Source: Sulfurovum sp. UBA1140 (lineage in GTDB: Bacteria > Campylobacterota > Campylobacteria > Campylobacterales > Sulfurovaceae). Taken from it: a stretch of DNA of 17,418 bases. The notes under the pieces were generated by a model. The model did not search any database, was not told the DNA's origin, and saw only the letters and a program-made list of their open reading frames with translations. Position numbers and translations under genes: made by a program. Positions 1 through 7,780 of this stretch are shown here, one piece after another (position 1 is the stretch's first letter; the number at the start of each line of letters is the position of its first letter). The stretch lies in assembly GCA_002311915.1 (NCBI GenBank), contig DCAF01000021.1, positions 1 to 17,418 of the forward strand, read 5' to 3'.

Positions 1-71
1 AGAGCCTACACAGAGCGAGGGACTGGAGAAGCATCCCAAGGTGTGGTAACATAAATATCGTAGTAGTAGAG

Positions 72-1367
72 TCAAGGATTGGAAGAGGTTATTGACTTTA
101 TTATCTCTCCATTGTGTATCACGTATGAGGGGGACATATTTACAGAGTGGTAGATGGTCGTACCATATTTTTTACTGTAATATTGTAGTAGAATTTTCTG
201 TTGAGTCGGTTCAATAGAGGGAGAGACCCATCCATTATTTGAAATAAGAATCATCTGCTTGGGGTCTCCTTTGTAAAGCTCTTCGGATGTGCCTTCAAAA
301 CAGATGGCATTTCTGTAGGTGACTCCATTAATGGTGTAGTCGGTGACATCGGGTGAAGCAACATAGTCAGGGGCTCCATCAAAAAATATTTCATTAATCC
401 AATTGCCCATCCATTTAGGAAGAGGGTTCTGTTCACCAAACGGAACCAATACTGATTTATTGGCGACTTGAAACTGCCCCTCTTTAAAAATATAGGTCGA
501 GTTACGATTGGTATCGTAATCTAAATAGAGACCCCCAATCACAATGGCTATCTCATTGGAACTTGCTTGAAGTGCAGTCATTATATTGGGGTGTTCATTT
601 AAAAAGAAAGCAAAAATAGATTCAGGAAAAATAATAAGGTCTTTACCTTCATGAATGGCTCGGTCTATCTTTTTAAAGACCATATCAATATGATAAGGGC
701 GAAGTTGGGGATTCCATTTATCTTGAACCGTGATATTCGAGTTAGAGAGAACAATTTTACTTTTGGGTAGAGGAGTAGAATTAAACTGAGCATTGTATGG
801 ATAGGCTAGAATGATTAGAAGTAGAAAAAGCAACTGTTTTTTATAAAGGGTTAAAGTAATCGCAATAAGGGTAATAGCAAATTGCCACTTTTCGATGCCC
901 AAGTAACTGTTGGTAAAGATAAGTTCAGGTTTAAACCAATCAAATCCCATGGGGTGAAGGTAAGAGAGAACCAAAAGAGCAAAAGCTTTGGTAAAGAGTG
1001 CTGAAAGGGTTAGTCTTTTTTCAATTATATCGGCTAGTTTAGCAACCAAGTAGAAAATTAATCCATAGACAGAAGCGATGCCGACAACACCAAAAGGAAT
1101 TGCCCATGGAAAACCGTAGTTAGAAAAACTCATGCTAATCCACCAAAACCATAACGCACCGATGCCAAAACCTGACCAAAACCAGACTTTTCGGTCACTT
1201 TGAATTAACCAATAGAGCATGAGTAATCCTAAAAGGGTATTGATAAAATGGTTTATAAATCCGAGCCAATCAAGGTACATTGCCCCTGCACTCAAAAAGG
1301 CGATAAAAAAGCCCGTTGTTATCTTGTTAATGGTAAAATATTTGCTTATTTTTATATATAAACTCAA
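72..1367 (-). CDS. lnt: Apolipoprotein N-acyltransferase Lnt
   Basis: This inner-membrane enzyme transfers an acyl chain from phospholipid to the N-terminal cysteine of diacylated lipoproteins, the last step of lipoprotein maturation. The first ~190 residues are a run of hydrophobic helices, followed by a nitrilase-like domain. The expected catalytic triad is visible: E249 in IIFPES, K304 just before VPFGEQNPLP, and C356 in NAICFEG. At 431 residues it is shorter than E. coli Lnt (512) but of the size I expect in Campylobacterota. The start is TTG at 1367, preceded by AAGGGA at a good distance; the first internal ATG (codon 30) would remove the first membrane helix. It is divergent from yajC, an arrangement also found in Campylobacter. 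Likely substrates in this window include Pal, MltB and the lipoprotein at 16,770-17,042. Confidence 0.93.
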   Translation of the reverse strand: MSLYIKISKYFTINKITTGFFIAFLSAGAMYLDWLGFINHFINTLLGLLMLYWLIQSDRKVWFWSGFGIGALWFWWISMSFSNYGFPWAIPFGVVGIASVYGLIFYLVAKLADIIEKRLTLSALFTKAFALLVLSYLHPMGFDWFKPELIFTNSYLGIEKWQFAITLIAITLTLYKKQLLFLLLIILAYPYNAQFNSTPLPKSKIVLSNSNITVQDKWNPQLRPYHIDMVFKKIDRAIHEGKDLIIFPESIFAFFLNEHPNIMTALQASSNEIAIVIGGLYLDYDTNRNSTYIFKEGQFQVANKSVLVPFGEQNPLPKWMGNWINEIFFDGAPDYVASPDVTDYTINGVTYRNAICFEGTSEELYKGDPKQMILISNNGWVSPSIEPTQQKILLQYYSKKYGTTIYHSVNMSPSYVIHNGEIIKSITSSNP

Positions 1368-1378
1368 AGGATTCCCTT
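1353..1378. promoter_or_regulatory. Compact divergent start region lnt/yajC
   Basis: Only 11 bases separate the TTG of lnt (1367) from the ATG of yajC (1379). The shared segment carries AAAGGA (1367-1372) as ribosome-binding site for yajC, and its complement reads AAGGGA for lnt. A rightward -10-like TATATA (about 1353-1360) lies inside the first codons of lnt and would give a very short yajC leader. The promoters of both genes must therefore sit inside the opposite coding sequences. The -10 assignment is weak; the ribosome-binding sites are clear. Confidence 0.5.
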
Positions 1379-1639
1379 ATGGAACAAGTAGCACAATTTT
1401 TACCACTTATTATTTTGTTTGGTATTTTTTACTTCTTAATTATCAGACCTCAACAGAAACAGCAAAAAGAGCATGCATCAATGTTAGAATCACTTGGTAA
1501 AGGTGACAAAATACTAACAAGTGGTGGTCTCTATGCTGAAATTATTAAAGTTGAAGAGGATTTTATCAAAATCAAACTGAACGATACCAATATTGTTAAA
1601 CTTGATAAAGGTTATGTGGCAAAAAAGGTAGAAGCGTAA
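1379..1639 (+). CDS. yajC: Preprotein translocase accessory subunit YajC
   Basis: This is a small single-span membrane protein that associates with SecDF at the SecYEG translocon. Its 86 residues show the family layout: a hydrophobic helix at about residues 6-22, then the basic RPQQKQQKEH stretch, then a compact cytoplasmic domain with GDKILTSGG and a C-terminal KLDKGYVAKK. Length and order are normal for the family. AAAGGA precedes the ATG. secD starts three bases after the stop, so the two are co-transcribed. Its own biochemical role is poorly defined in any organism. Confidence 0.95.
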   Translation: MEQVAQFLPLIILFGIFYFLIIRPQQKQQKEHASMLESLGKGDKILTSGGLYAEIIKVEEDFIKIKLNDTNIVKLDKGYVAKKVEA

Positions 1640-1642
1640 GAG

Positions 1643-3226
1643 ATGGGTACATTAAACTATAGAGTTGTTATTTTTCTTTTTGCTTTTGTGTTTGGGGTAG
1701 TCTTTTCAATTCCATCGTTAACGCAGAGTGATGAGGGAAAAAAGATTACACTAGGACTTGACTTACAAGGGGGGCTACATATGCTTCTCTCTATAAAAAG
1801 TGAAGTGGCAGTGGAGTCAAAAGTAAAATCTATTGGTACAAGCGTGAAGTATAACTTAGAAAAAGAGGATATTATTTTTGATGAGTTAAAAATAATAGAC
1901 GAAAAGGTTAGTTTTGAACTCTTAGATGGTGAAGATTTGATACGCGTTGAGAAGCTTCTTGAAGAGGAGTTCCAAGGAATTACTGTGACCAAAAATGGTT
2001 TGAATTTTGAATTGATGTTGAGTTCAGCACTGATTGAAGAGACAAAACAAAATGCGATTAATCAAGCCGTAGATACCATTAGAACGCGTTTGAATATGTT
2101 TGGTTTGGCTGAACCGACTGTTGCTAAACAGGGTGAAGATAAAATTTTGGTCGAGGTTCCAGGAATTGAAACCCAAGAGCAGAAACAGCGAATTAAAGAT
2201 TTGATTGCCAAAGCTGCACACTTGCAAATGATGGCAGTAGATGAAGCCAGAGCTTCGCGTGTGGATACCATGAGTGAAGAAGAAGCAAAACAGTTTGGTG
2301 ATATTATTTTAAGTGATGTTAGTGATCCCAATCAAAAATATCTGCTCTACTCTATTCCTATTTTAGATGGCTCGATGTTGGTTGATGCCAAGGTGGGGTA
2401 TGACCAACAGAACAATCAACCCCTTATTAGCTTTAAACTAAATGGACAAGGAGCCAAAATATTTGGTGACTTCTCTGGAAAAAGTATTGGAAAGCGTATG
2501 GCAGTGGTCTTGGATGGTCAAGTCTATTCAGCACCCTATATTCGTGAACGTATTGGTGGAGGAAGTGGACAAATTTCAGGAAACTTTACCCCAAAAGAGG
2601 CACACGATGTTGCCATCGCCTTGCGTTCAGGAGCTTTGTTGGCTCCTGTTGAAGTAGAAGAGGAACGAAGTGTAGGGCCAAGCTTAGGGGCAGACAGTAT
2701 TAAAGCGAGTTCTATCGCCCTTATTATTGGTTTCTTAACCGTTGTTATTTTTATGTTTATCTATTATGGAATGACAGGGCTTATCTCTAATACAGCACTA
2801 ATTGCCAACCTTTTCCTTATTTTGGCAGTAATGTCACTTTTTGAAGCAACATTAACGCTTCCTGGTATGGCAGGTATTGTACTAACCGTCGGTATGGCAG
2901 TTGATGCCAACGTTATTATTAATGAACGGATTCGTGAACTGCTTCATGCAGGAAACTCCATTACCAAGTCGATAGAACAGGGGTATAATAATGCCTTTGC
3001 AGCCATTTGGGATGCCAACGTGACCACGCTTATTGCTGCCGTGGTACTCTTTGCTTATGGTACGGGACCAATTAAAGGGTTCTCTTTAACCATTAGTATT
3101 GGTATTTTAGCTTCGATGTTAACGGCTATTTTGGGAACACATGGTATCTATCAGTGGATACTGCCAAAGATTGACAAAAACAAACTAAACTTTTGGTTTG
3201 GAATTAAAGTAAAGGAGAAAAAATAA
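1643..3226 (+). CDS. secD: Protein translocase subunit SecD
   Basis: This inner-membrane RND-type subunit uses the proton gradient to help pull exported proteins into the periplasm. The 527 residues show a first membrane helix (about 7-23), the hallmark LGLDLQGG motif (37-44), a large periplasmic region (about 45-350) and a five-helix membrane block from about residue 355. The conserved VGMAVDANVIINERIRE motif (about 416-432) includes D421, the expected proton-relay aspartate. It is shorter than E. coli SecD (615), as is usual in this lineage. The ATG lies three bases after yajC with only a weak ribosome-binding site, which suggests translational coupling. Its TAA overlaps the ATG of secF by one base. 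Confidence 0.96.
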   Translation: MGTLNYRVVIFLFAFVFGVVFSIPSLTQSDEGKKITLGLDLQGGLHMLLSIKSEVAVESKVKSIGTSVKYNLEKEDIIFDELKIIDEKVSFELLDGEDLIRVEKLLEEEFQGITVTKNGLNFELMLSSALIEETKQNAINQAVDTIRTRLNMFGLAEPTVAKQGEDKILVEVPGIETQEQKQRIKDLIAKAAHLQMMAVDEARASRVDTMSEEEAKQFGDIILSDVSDPNQKYLLYSIPILDGSMLVDAKVGYDQQNNQPLISFKLNGQGAKIFGDFSGKSIGKRMAVVLDGQVYSAPYIRERIGGGSGQISGNFTPKEAHDVAIALRSGALLAPVEVEEERSVGPSLGADSIKASSIALIIGFLTVVIFMFIYYGMTGLISNTALIANLFLILAVMSLFEATLTLPGMAGIVLTVGMAVDANVIINERIRELLHAGNSITKSIEQGYNNAFAAIWDANVTTLIAAVVLFAYGTGPIKGFSLTISIGILASMLTAILGTHGIYQWILPKIDKNKLNFWFGIKVKEKK

Positions 3227-4200
3227 TGGAAGTTTTTAAATACAATAAACCCGTTGTTAAATTTATGGCAAGTGCCAAAAGATTTGGAATATTCTCTGTG
3301 ATCTTGGTGGTGTTATCTTTAGGTCTCTTGATGACTAAGGGCTTAAACTATGGTATAGACTTTGCAGGTGGTACCGTCATTCAAGTAAAGTATCAAGGTG
3401 ATGCTCCTATTGAACAGGTACGAAAATTACTGCATAGAAATGAAGCTTATTCAGGTGCTAGTGTTACCTATTTTGGTTCTGATGATGAGATTGCAATTCG
3501 GACTAAAACCTCTTCTAAAGATGTTAAAAGTGATGTGGGTAGCGAGATTTCAAAGTTGCTTAAAGAGACAGGTGATTTTGAAATACGTGCCGTTGATATG
3601 GTAGGTCCTGCCGTTGGGGACGAGTTAAGAACACAAGGTCTTATGGCAATGTTGCTCTCGATTATTGGTATTTTAGCCTATATTTCATTCAGATTTGAAT
3701 GGCGTTTTGCTTTGGCTTCGGTCATGGCACTGATGCACGATGTGACCATTACCATGGGAATACTCTCGCTGTTTCAAATAGATATTAATTTGCCTATTTT
3801 GGCTGCAATATTGACGATTCTTGGGTACTCTTTGAACGATACCGTTATTGTATTTGATAGAATTAGAGAGGGTATTCGTACCATTAAATCGGCTGACTTG
3901 GGTGATGTGATTGATGAATCGGTAACTCGAACCCTTTCGCGTACCACGTTGACCTCGTTGACCACCTTCTTTGTTGTTTTAACTCTTTATCTAGTGGGTG
4001 GAGAGTTGCTACGAGGATTTAGTTTTACCCTATTGGTGGGTGTGATTATTGGTACTTACTCTTCTATTTTTGTTGCTTCACCTGTGTTAATGTGGTTGAA
4101 GTTCTCTATCTCTGGATTTAGAGAAAAAGAGGCAGATAAATTAAAGCGTGAAAAAGAGAAAGAAAAAATGCGTGCCATGTATGAACAGGGTACAATGTAA
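3226..4200 (+). CDS. secF: Protein translocase subunit SecF
   Basis: This is the partner of SecD in the SecDF-YajC complex. The 324 residues contain a first helix (about 20-36), the NYGIDFAGGT motif (41-50), a short periplasmic domain and the five-helix RND membrane block from about residue 135. The block includes GYSLNDTVIVFDRIRE (200-215), with D205 and D211 in the conserved positions. The tail is highly charged (repeated K/E/R), as in many SecF proteins. The ATG overlaps the secD stop (TAATG) and AAAGGAG sits just upstream, so the pair is coupled. No clear terminator follows directly; the next structured element is the double hairpin at 4,220-4,269. Confidence 0.96.
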   Translation: MEVFKYNKPVVKFMASAKRFGIFSVILVVLSLGLLMTKGLNYGIDFAGGTVIQVKYQGDAPIEQVRKLLHRNEAYSGASVTYFGSDDEIAIRTKTSSKDVKSDVGSEISKLLKETGDFEIRAVDMVGPAVGDELRTQGLMAMLLSIIGILAYISFRFEWRFALASVMALMHDVTITMGILSLFQIDINLPILAAILTILGYSLNDTVIVFDRIREGIRTIKSADLGDVIDESVTRTLSRTTLTSLTTFFVVLTLYLVGGELLRGFSFTLLVGVIIGTYSSIFVASPVLMWLKFSISGFREKEADKLKREKEKEKMRAMYEQGTM

Positions 4201-4219
4201 TAACATTTTTACACAACTC

Positions 4220-4269
4220 GGAATCGGAAGGCTCTGCCTCCGTTGTTCGGGAGTAAACTCTCCGTTTCC
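4220..4269. repeat. REP-like double-hairpin element after secF
   Basis: A GC-richer island in an AT-rich gap folds into two tandem hairpins. Hairpin A (4225-4242) pairs CGGA+GGC with GCCTCCG around the loop TCT, with one bulged A. Hairpin B (4248-4264) pairs CGGGAG with CTC+CCG around TAAA, with one bulged T. TTGTT separates them. The ends also match: GGAATCGGA (4220-4228) can pair with TCCGTTTCC (4261-4269) at eight of nine positions. Paired, bulged hairpins starting CGG and ending CCG resemble REP/BIME elements. Neither hairpin has a T-run after it, so it is not a classic terminator. I see only one copy in this window, so repeat status is inference. Confidence 0.45.
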
Positions 4270-4317
4270 AAAGTGGTTCAATCTTTTATTACAAAAATAG
4301 TTTAAAGGAGTTGTATT

Positions 4318-4662
4318 ATGAATTGGGGAAAAGTTTTTTATATCTTTTTTACACTCATGAGTTTAACGACTAGTGTCTCGTTTCTTTATGAGCATACGGT
4401 GGTAGCGCTGTTTGCTGCAGGAAGTATTAACCTTGTTTCGACAATACTTAAGTTGGGGGTTCGCAATCTACTATCAGCAGAGCTTTTAGCAGGTTCTTTG
4501 GTGGCAGATTTGCATCTTTTACCCTCATTTTTTATGTTTCAATTTGGTAGTGGTGAAGATATCAATCTTATTGTAGGCTTGGTTATTGGTGCAATTATTG
4601 CAAATATCTATACACTTGTTATCTCGATTGTCGAGAGTGCCAAGACAAAAGAGGATTTTTAA
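4318..4662 (+). CDS. Small conserved membrane protein, DUF6394-like
   Basis: The function is unknown. The 114 residues contain about four hydrophobic helices (about 5-23, 28-44, 58-76, 83-108), a central KLGVRNLLSAELLA stretch and a short charged C-terminus. From memory it resembles a Campylobacterota-restricted family (DUF6394) found next to secF; I could not check this. AAAGGAG at 4304-4310 supports the ATG. It is separated from secF by 117 bases holding the double-hairpin element, so it may be read from the sec operon or separately. Its TAA overlaps the stop of convergent mltB by four bases, inside a shared terminator. Confidence 0.8.
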   Translation: MNWGKVFYIFFTLMSLTTSVSFLYEHTVVALFAAGSINLVSTILKLGVRNLLSAELLAGSLVADLHLLPSFFMFQFGSGEDINLIVGLVIGAIIANIYTLVISIVESAKTKEDF

Positions 4663-4673
4663 AATCCTCTTTT
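4647..4673. terminator. Bidirectional terminator across convergent stop codons
   Basis: The arms AAAAGAGGATTTT (4647-4659) and AAAATCCTCTTTT (4661-4673) are a perfect 13-bp inverted repeat around a single T at 4660. Each strand reads A-run, stem, T-run, so it should terminate both the rightward membrane-protein gene and leftward mltB. Both stop codons (4660-4662 rightward, 4659-4661 leftward) lie in its centre, so the last codons of both genes form the stem. Confidence 0.85.
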
Positions 4674-5804
4674 TGCTTTAATGGCTTTTGCAAGTTGATG
4701 CACTGCCATGGCATAATGTGTACTGTGGTTGTAGGTAGTAATAACTCTAAAGTTATGTGTTCCCCACCAAAGCTCATCATACTTGGCTCGGTTGAGTCGA
4801 ACCAAACAGACTGAATCTTTACACTCCATTTTAGCACGAGGTCGAATCTGGTGTTTTCTTTTAAGTTTATTTTGTGAGTATCGAGTCTTATAACCAGTTT
4901 TAAGCTTTTTAAATCGACTTCCATTATATTTTGCACGTATGGCTACTTGATTAAGTCCACGTTTCCATCCATTTCGAGAGAAATAGTTGGCAATACTTCC
5001 AATGGCATCTTCTGCGTTCCATAAATCGGTAATACCATCACCATTAAAATCGACAGCAAAATCAAGGTATGAACTGGCAATAAACTGTCCATAGCCCATA
5101 GCACCAGCACTTGAACCCATGAGTACCGTAGGGTCAAGACCTGCTTGTCGTGTCATAATAAGAAAACTTTCAAGTTGATTGGTATAGAAGGATTCTCTTT
5201 GGTTATTAAGCATACTCTTGGTGGTAAGTACATCAATCACCCTGTGTTTTCCAAAGTTAACCCCAAATGCTGTTTCAATTCCAATGATGCCCACAATATA
5301 TTCGGCAGGAACCCCATACTCTTGTGTGGCACGACTCAGTACATCTTCATGCTTTTCCCAAAAATCTACTCCTCTTTGAATATTCTTTTCATAAATAAAT
5401 ATATTTCTATATCTATCCCACTTACCAAGATTACTCTGATATTGTCGACTTGAACGGCTACGATTCTGAGGAATAAGGGTGTAGTTTTGTGCTTGTGAGA
5501 ATATTTTGTTGAGGTAATTTCTATTAAAATTATGTTGCAGGTGCATCATCTCAATAAACTCTACAAGTTTACTGTTACCTTGAAACTCTCCATGAAGCTC
5601 ATCATAACTAACAGTTGCTATCTCTGTAAAAGTCTCTGGCTCTTGAATTATTATATTGTCGGTACTGTTTTCAATACCTAGTGCTGAGTAGTTACTAATG
5701 GTTTTGTTGTTTTCGTTTAATTCAGCTTTTTCTATATTTTTGGTGCTACATGCCGAGAGCATGAGTAGTGAAAAAGTTAAGATAGACAGATTGGTTATTT
5801 TCAT
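4659..5804 (-). CDS. mltB: MltB-type membrane-bound lytic murein transglycosylase
   Basis: This enzyme cleaves the MurNAc-GlcNAc bond of peptidoglycan non-hydrolytically, leaving 1,6-anhydro-MurNAc (family GH103). A lipobox LSAC with the lipid-attachment cysteine at residue 19 makes it a lipoprotein. After a low-complexity linker, the SLT_2 domain spans about 75-380. It has IVGIIGIETAFG with E177 as the expected catalytic acid, then SAGAMGYGQFIASSY and an EF-hand-like DFNGDGITDLW (252-262), which binds calcium in E. coli MltB. The basic stretch of about residues 290-325 (many K/R) lies in the C-terminal part. The start is supported by AGGGGA before the ATG. It has its own promoter upstream. 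The symbol is assigned by family; a close paralogue is possible. Confidence 0.88.
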   Translation of the reverse strand: MKITNLSILTFSLLMLSACSTKNIEKAELNENNKTISNYSALGIENSTDNIIIQEPETFTEIATVSYDELHGEFQGNSKLVEFIEMMHLQHNFNRNYLNKIFSQAQNYTLIPQNRSRSSRQYQSNLGKWDRYRNIFIYEKNIQRGVDFWEKHEDVLSRATQEYGVPAEYIVGIIGIETAFGVNFGKHRVIDVLTTKSMLNNQRESFYTNQLESFLIMTRQAGLDPTVLMGSSAGAMGYGQFIASSYLDFAVDFNGDGITDLWNAEDAIGSIANYFSRNGWKRGLNQVAIRAKYNGSRFKKLKTGYKTRYSQNKLKRKHQIRPRAKMECKDSVCLVRLNRAKYDELWWGTHNFRVITTYNHSTHYAMAVHQLAKAIKAKRGF

Positions 5805-5839
5805 TAAATATTCCCCTAAGGTGATTATGTTGTTTAGTT

Positions 5840-5858
5840 ATTATATTGATATATCAAT
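5840..5858 (-). promoter_or_regulatory. mltB promoter with 14-bp perfect palindrome
   Basis: On the leftward strand a TATAAT -10 box (5840-5845) lies 36 bases before the mltB ATG. Directly abutting it is ATTGATATATCAAT (5845-5858), a perfect 14-bp palindrome covering the spacer, where a repressor would block RNA polymerase. The -10 and palindrome are read directly; operator function is inference. Confidence 0.5.
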
Positions 5859-5973
5859 AAATTTAAATTGAGAAAAGCCTCTATCTCTTAGGGTATTTCC
5901 ATAATCATAACGCTTTTTGTTGCTTGTTATTTTTATTGTCGTTAAAGTGCTACGAAATATAATGTTATCTACT

Positions 5974-7332
5974 TTAATCTAACCACCAGACTCTAAATTT
6001 CCTCTTTTTAATCTTTCCCTCTTTTAAACCATGAAAGGCTTTTTTAATAGCAGATTTTTTAATAGCCACGTAGGAGTTACGGTCAAAAACATCTATTTTA
6101 CCTATATCTTTAGGGTCAATACCTATATCTTTACAGAGTGTTCCAAGTATATCACCTGCTCTTACTTTTTTCTTTTTTCCACCATCAATACAGAGTGTCC
6201 CCATTTCACCTTGAAGAAAAAAGTTTTTATTGGGTTTTAAAGAGCTAATATCTTTTACTTTTAATGAGGGTCGTATCTCTTCAAGCTTTCTTAGAGCATA
6301 GGCATCACAAAGGGTAACGGCTATGCCTTTAGCATTGGCTCTGCCTGTTCTACCTATACGATGAACATAATCTTCTGGTTTCATGGGGATGTCATAGTTA
6401 ATAATAAGCTCTATCGCTTCTATATCCAAACCTCTTGCTGCTAAATCAGTAGCAACCAAGATGGGGAGTGAACCATTAGCAAACTGTAATAGCATCTCTT
6501 GGCGTTCATACTGCTCTAAATCACCATTAAGGGTTGCCACATCAAAACCTTTTTCATCTAACATGTCTGATATTTCATTGGTTTTAACCTTGGTGGCACA
6601 AAATACAATGGCAAGGTTGGGCTGAAACGCTTGAAGGGTAGCAATAAGTGCGTTCTCTTTGTTCTCAACCTTGTAGGCTCTCTCTTCTATGGCAAGTGTC
6701 TCTTTTTGCTCTTCTATCTCAATCGTAATAGGGTTATTGAGTATTCTTGAAGTGAGTTTAAAAATATTCTCTGGGTAGGTTGCTGAGAAAAGCAAGTTTT
6801 GTCGCTGTTTAGGAAGATTAGAGACGATTTTTAAAATATCATCAGCAAAACCCATATCAAGCATTCTATCGGCTTCATCAAGAATAAGAGTTTTAATCTT
6901 TTTTAACTCTATGGTCTCTCGTGAGAAATGGTCAAGCAGTCGCCCAGGTGTTCCCACCAAAACGTCAGCACCTTTCTCTAAAGAAGCCACCTGTTGTGTG
7001 AGTGAAGTTCCCCCGTAAAGGGTAATGATTTTGACATCGGCTTTATATCGAGCAATATTTTTAAGCTCACCTGCTATCTGTTCACAAAGTTCTCGTGTAG
7101 GAGCAATAATAAGTGCTTGGGGATTTTGCTGTTTGGGTTTTAGGTGGAGTATAAGAGGCAGTGAAAATGCCAGTGTTTTTCCTGAACCTGTTTTTGCTCT
7201 TCCTATAATGTCTTTTTTATCCAGAATAGAAGGAATAGAAGCTTTTTGAATGGGGGTCATCTGTTCAAAACCTAAAGAAGATAGATTTTTTAACAGCTCC
7301 TTGGGCAAGGAGAGGTCTTTAAAGTAGGTCAC
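5974..7332 (-). CDS. dbpA: DEAD-box ATP-dependent RNA helicase DbpA
   Basis: This RNA helicase acts in large-ribosomal-subunit assembly; the E. coli enzyme is targeted to hairpin 92 of 23S rRNA. All helicase motifs are present in order: Q motif TPIQ (26-29), AKTGSGKT (46-53), PTREL (78-82), GTPGR (127-131), DEAD (152-155), SAT (183-185), ATDLAARGLD (294-303) and HRIGRTGR (324-331). The last ~75 residues form the DbpA-type RNA-binding domain, ending in KIKKRKFRVWWLD; this separates it from RhlE and CsdA. The start is GTG at 7332, preceded by AAAGAG. A TATAAT box at 7350-7355 gives it a promoter separate from the two-component operon. Confidence 0.92.
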   Translation of the reverse strand: MTYFKDLSLPKELLKNLSSLGFEQMTPIQKASIPSILDKKDIIGRAKTGSGKTLAFSLPLILHLKPKQQNPQALIIAPTRELCEQIAGELKNIARYKADVKIITLYGGTSLTQQVASLEKGADVLVGTPGRLLDHFSRETIELKKIKTLILDEADRMLDMGFADDILKIVSNLPKQRQNLLFSATYPENIFKLTSRILNNPITIEIEEQKETLAIEERAYKVENKENALIATLQAFQPNLAIVFCATKVKTNEISDMLDEKGFDVATLNGDLEQYERQEMLLQFANGSLPILVATDLAARGLDIEAIELIINYDIPMKPEDYVHRIGRTGRANAKGIAVTLCDAYALRKLEEIRPSLKVKDISSLKPNKNFFLQGEMGTLCIDGGKKKKVRAGDILGTLCKDIGIDPKDIGKIDVFDRNSYVAIKKSAIKKAFHGLKEGKIKKRKFRVWWLD

Positions 7333-7349
7333 AATAACTCTTTTTAGAA

Positions 7350-7355
7350 ATTATA
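7350..7355 (-). promoter_or_regulatory. dbpA promoter -10 box
   Basis: On the leftward strand the motif reads GGTATAATTTC, with TATAAT at 7355-7350, about 18 bases before the GTG start. No convincing -35 is seen, which is normal for sigma70 promoters in this lineage. The leader would be only about 10-12 nt. Confidence 0.55.
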
Positions 7356-7420
7356 CCTAAATTTTAATAAATGAATTTTTCTCACTTGTGATTTCAAGAA
7401 CAACTTAATCTATTAATTTT

Positions 7421-7780
7421 TTAAAAACTTGGCAAAACCAGCTTCTTGGTAACATCAAAATAGTCTAAATAGTCATCAATACTCTGCTCTAGTTCGGTCA
7501 TATTCAAATCACTCTTCTCTTTAAAAGGAAACTTAATAAAAAACTGTTTGGGCATAATTGAGTTCTTTTTTTTTGGATTTTGAAGATACTCTAAAAGAGT
7601 GGTTTTAATGACACGATGGGTACTGTATTTCATAAGATAACGGCGATAAATCAACTCACTTGGAATCTCTTGGGTTTGGTGACAAACAAAACAGTTCTGT
7701 TGTAGTTTAAGTGAAGGGGAGTGGGGTTGAGAAAGAAGCATAAGTGTGTAGCTAAAAAAACCTAAAATAATTTTTACCAT
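7421..7780 (-). CDS. Small periplasmic monohaem cytochrome c-like protein
   Basis: The 119 residues begin with a hydrophobic segment (about 3-17) that fits an export signal. A single haem c attachment motif CFVCH follows, with C30, C33 and H34 as the axial ligand. M76 in SIMPKQ is a plausible second ligand, so it resembles a short class I cytochrome c. I do not recognise the exact family. Its ATG overlaps the end of the histidine kinase by seven bases, so the two are translated together; this ties the cytochrome to the two-component system as output, accessory sensor or redox partner. That link is inference. The C-terminus beyond about residue 85 has no known motif. Confidence 0.75.
   Translation of the reverse strand: MVKIILGFFSYTLMLLSQPHSPSLKLQQNCFVCHQTQEIPSELIYRRYLMKYSTHRVIKTTLLEYLQNPKKKNSIMPKQFFIKFPFKEKSDLNMTELEQSIDDYLDYFDVTKKLVLPSF

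Noticed and set aside
9..74. Stop-codon readthrough or selenocysteine at the lnt TGA (72-74)
   Set aside because: No SECIS-like hairpin is evident, and Lnt already looks complete, with all catalytic residues and a normal length for the lineage.
1657..1992. 111-codon leftward frame inside secD, and other long antisense frames in secD, secF, mltB and folP
   Set aside because: They lie wholly inside strongly supported genes, have low-complexity Ser/Thr-rich or unnatural translations and lack ribosome-binding sites.
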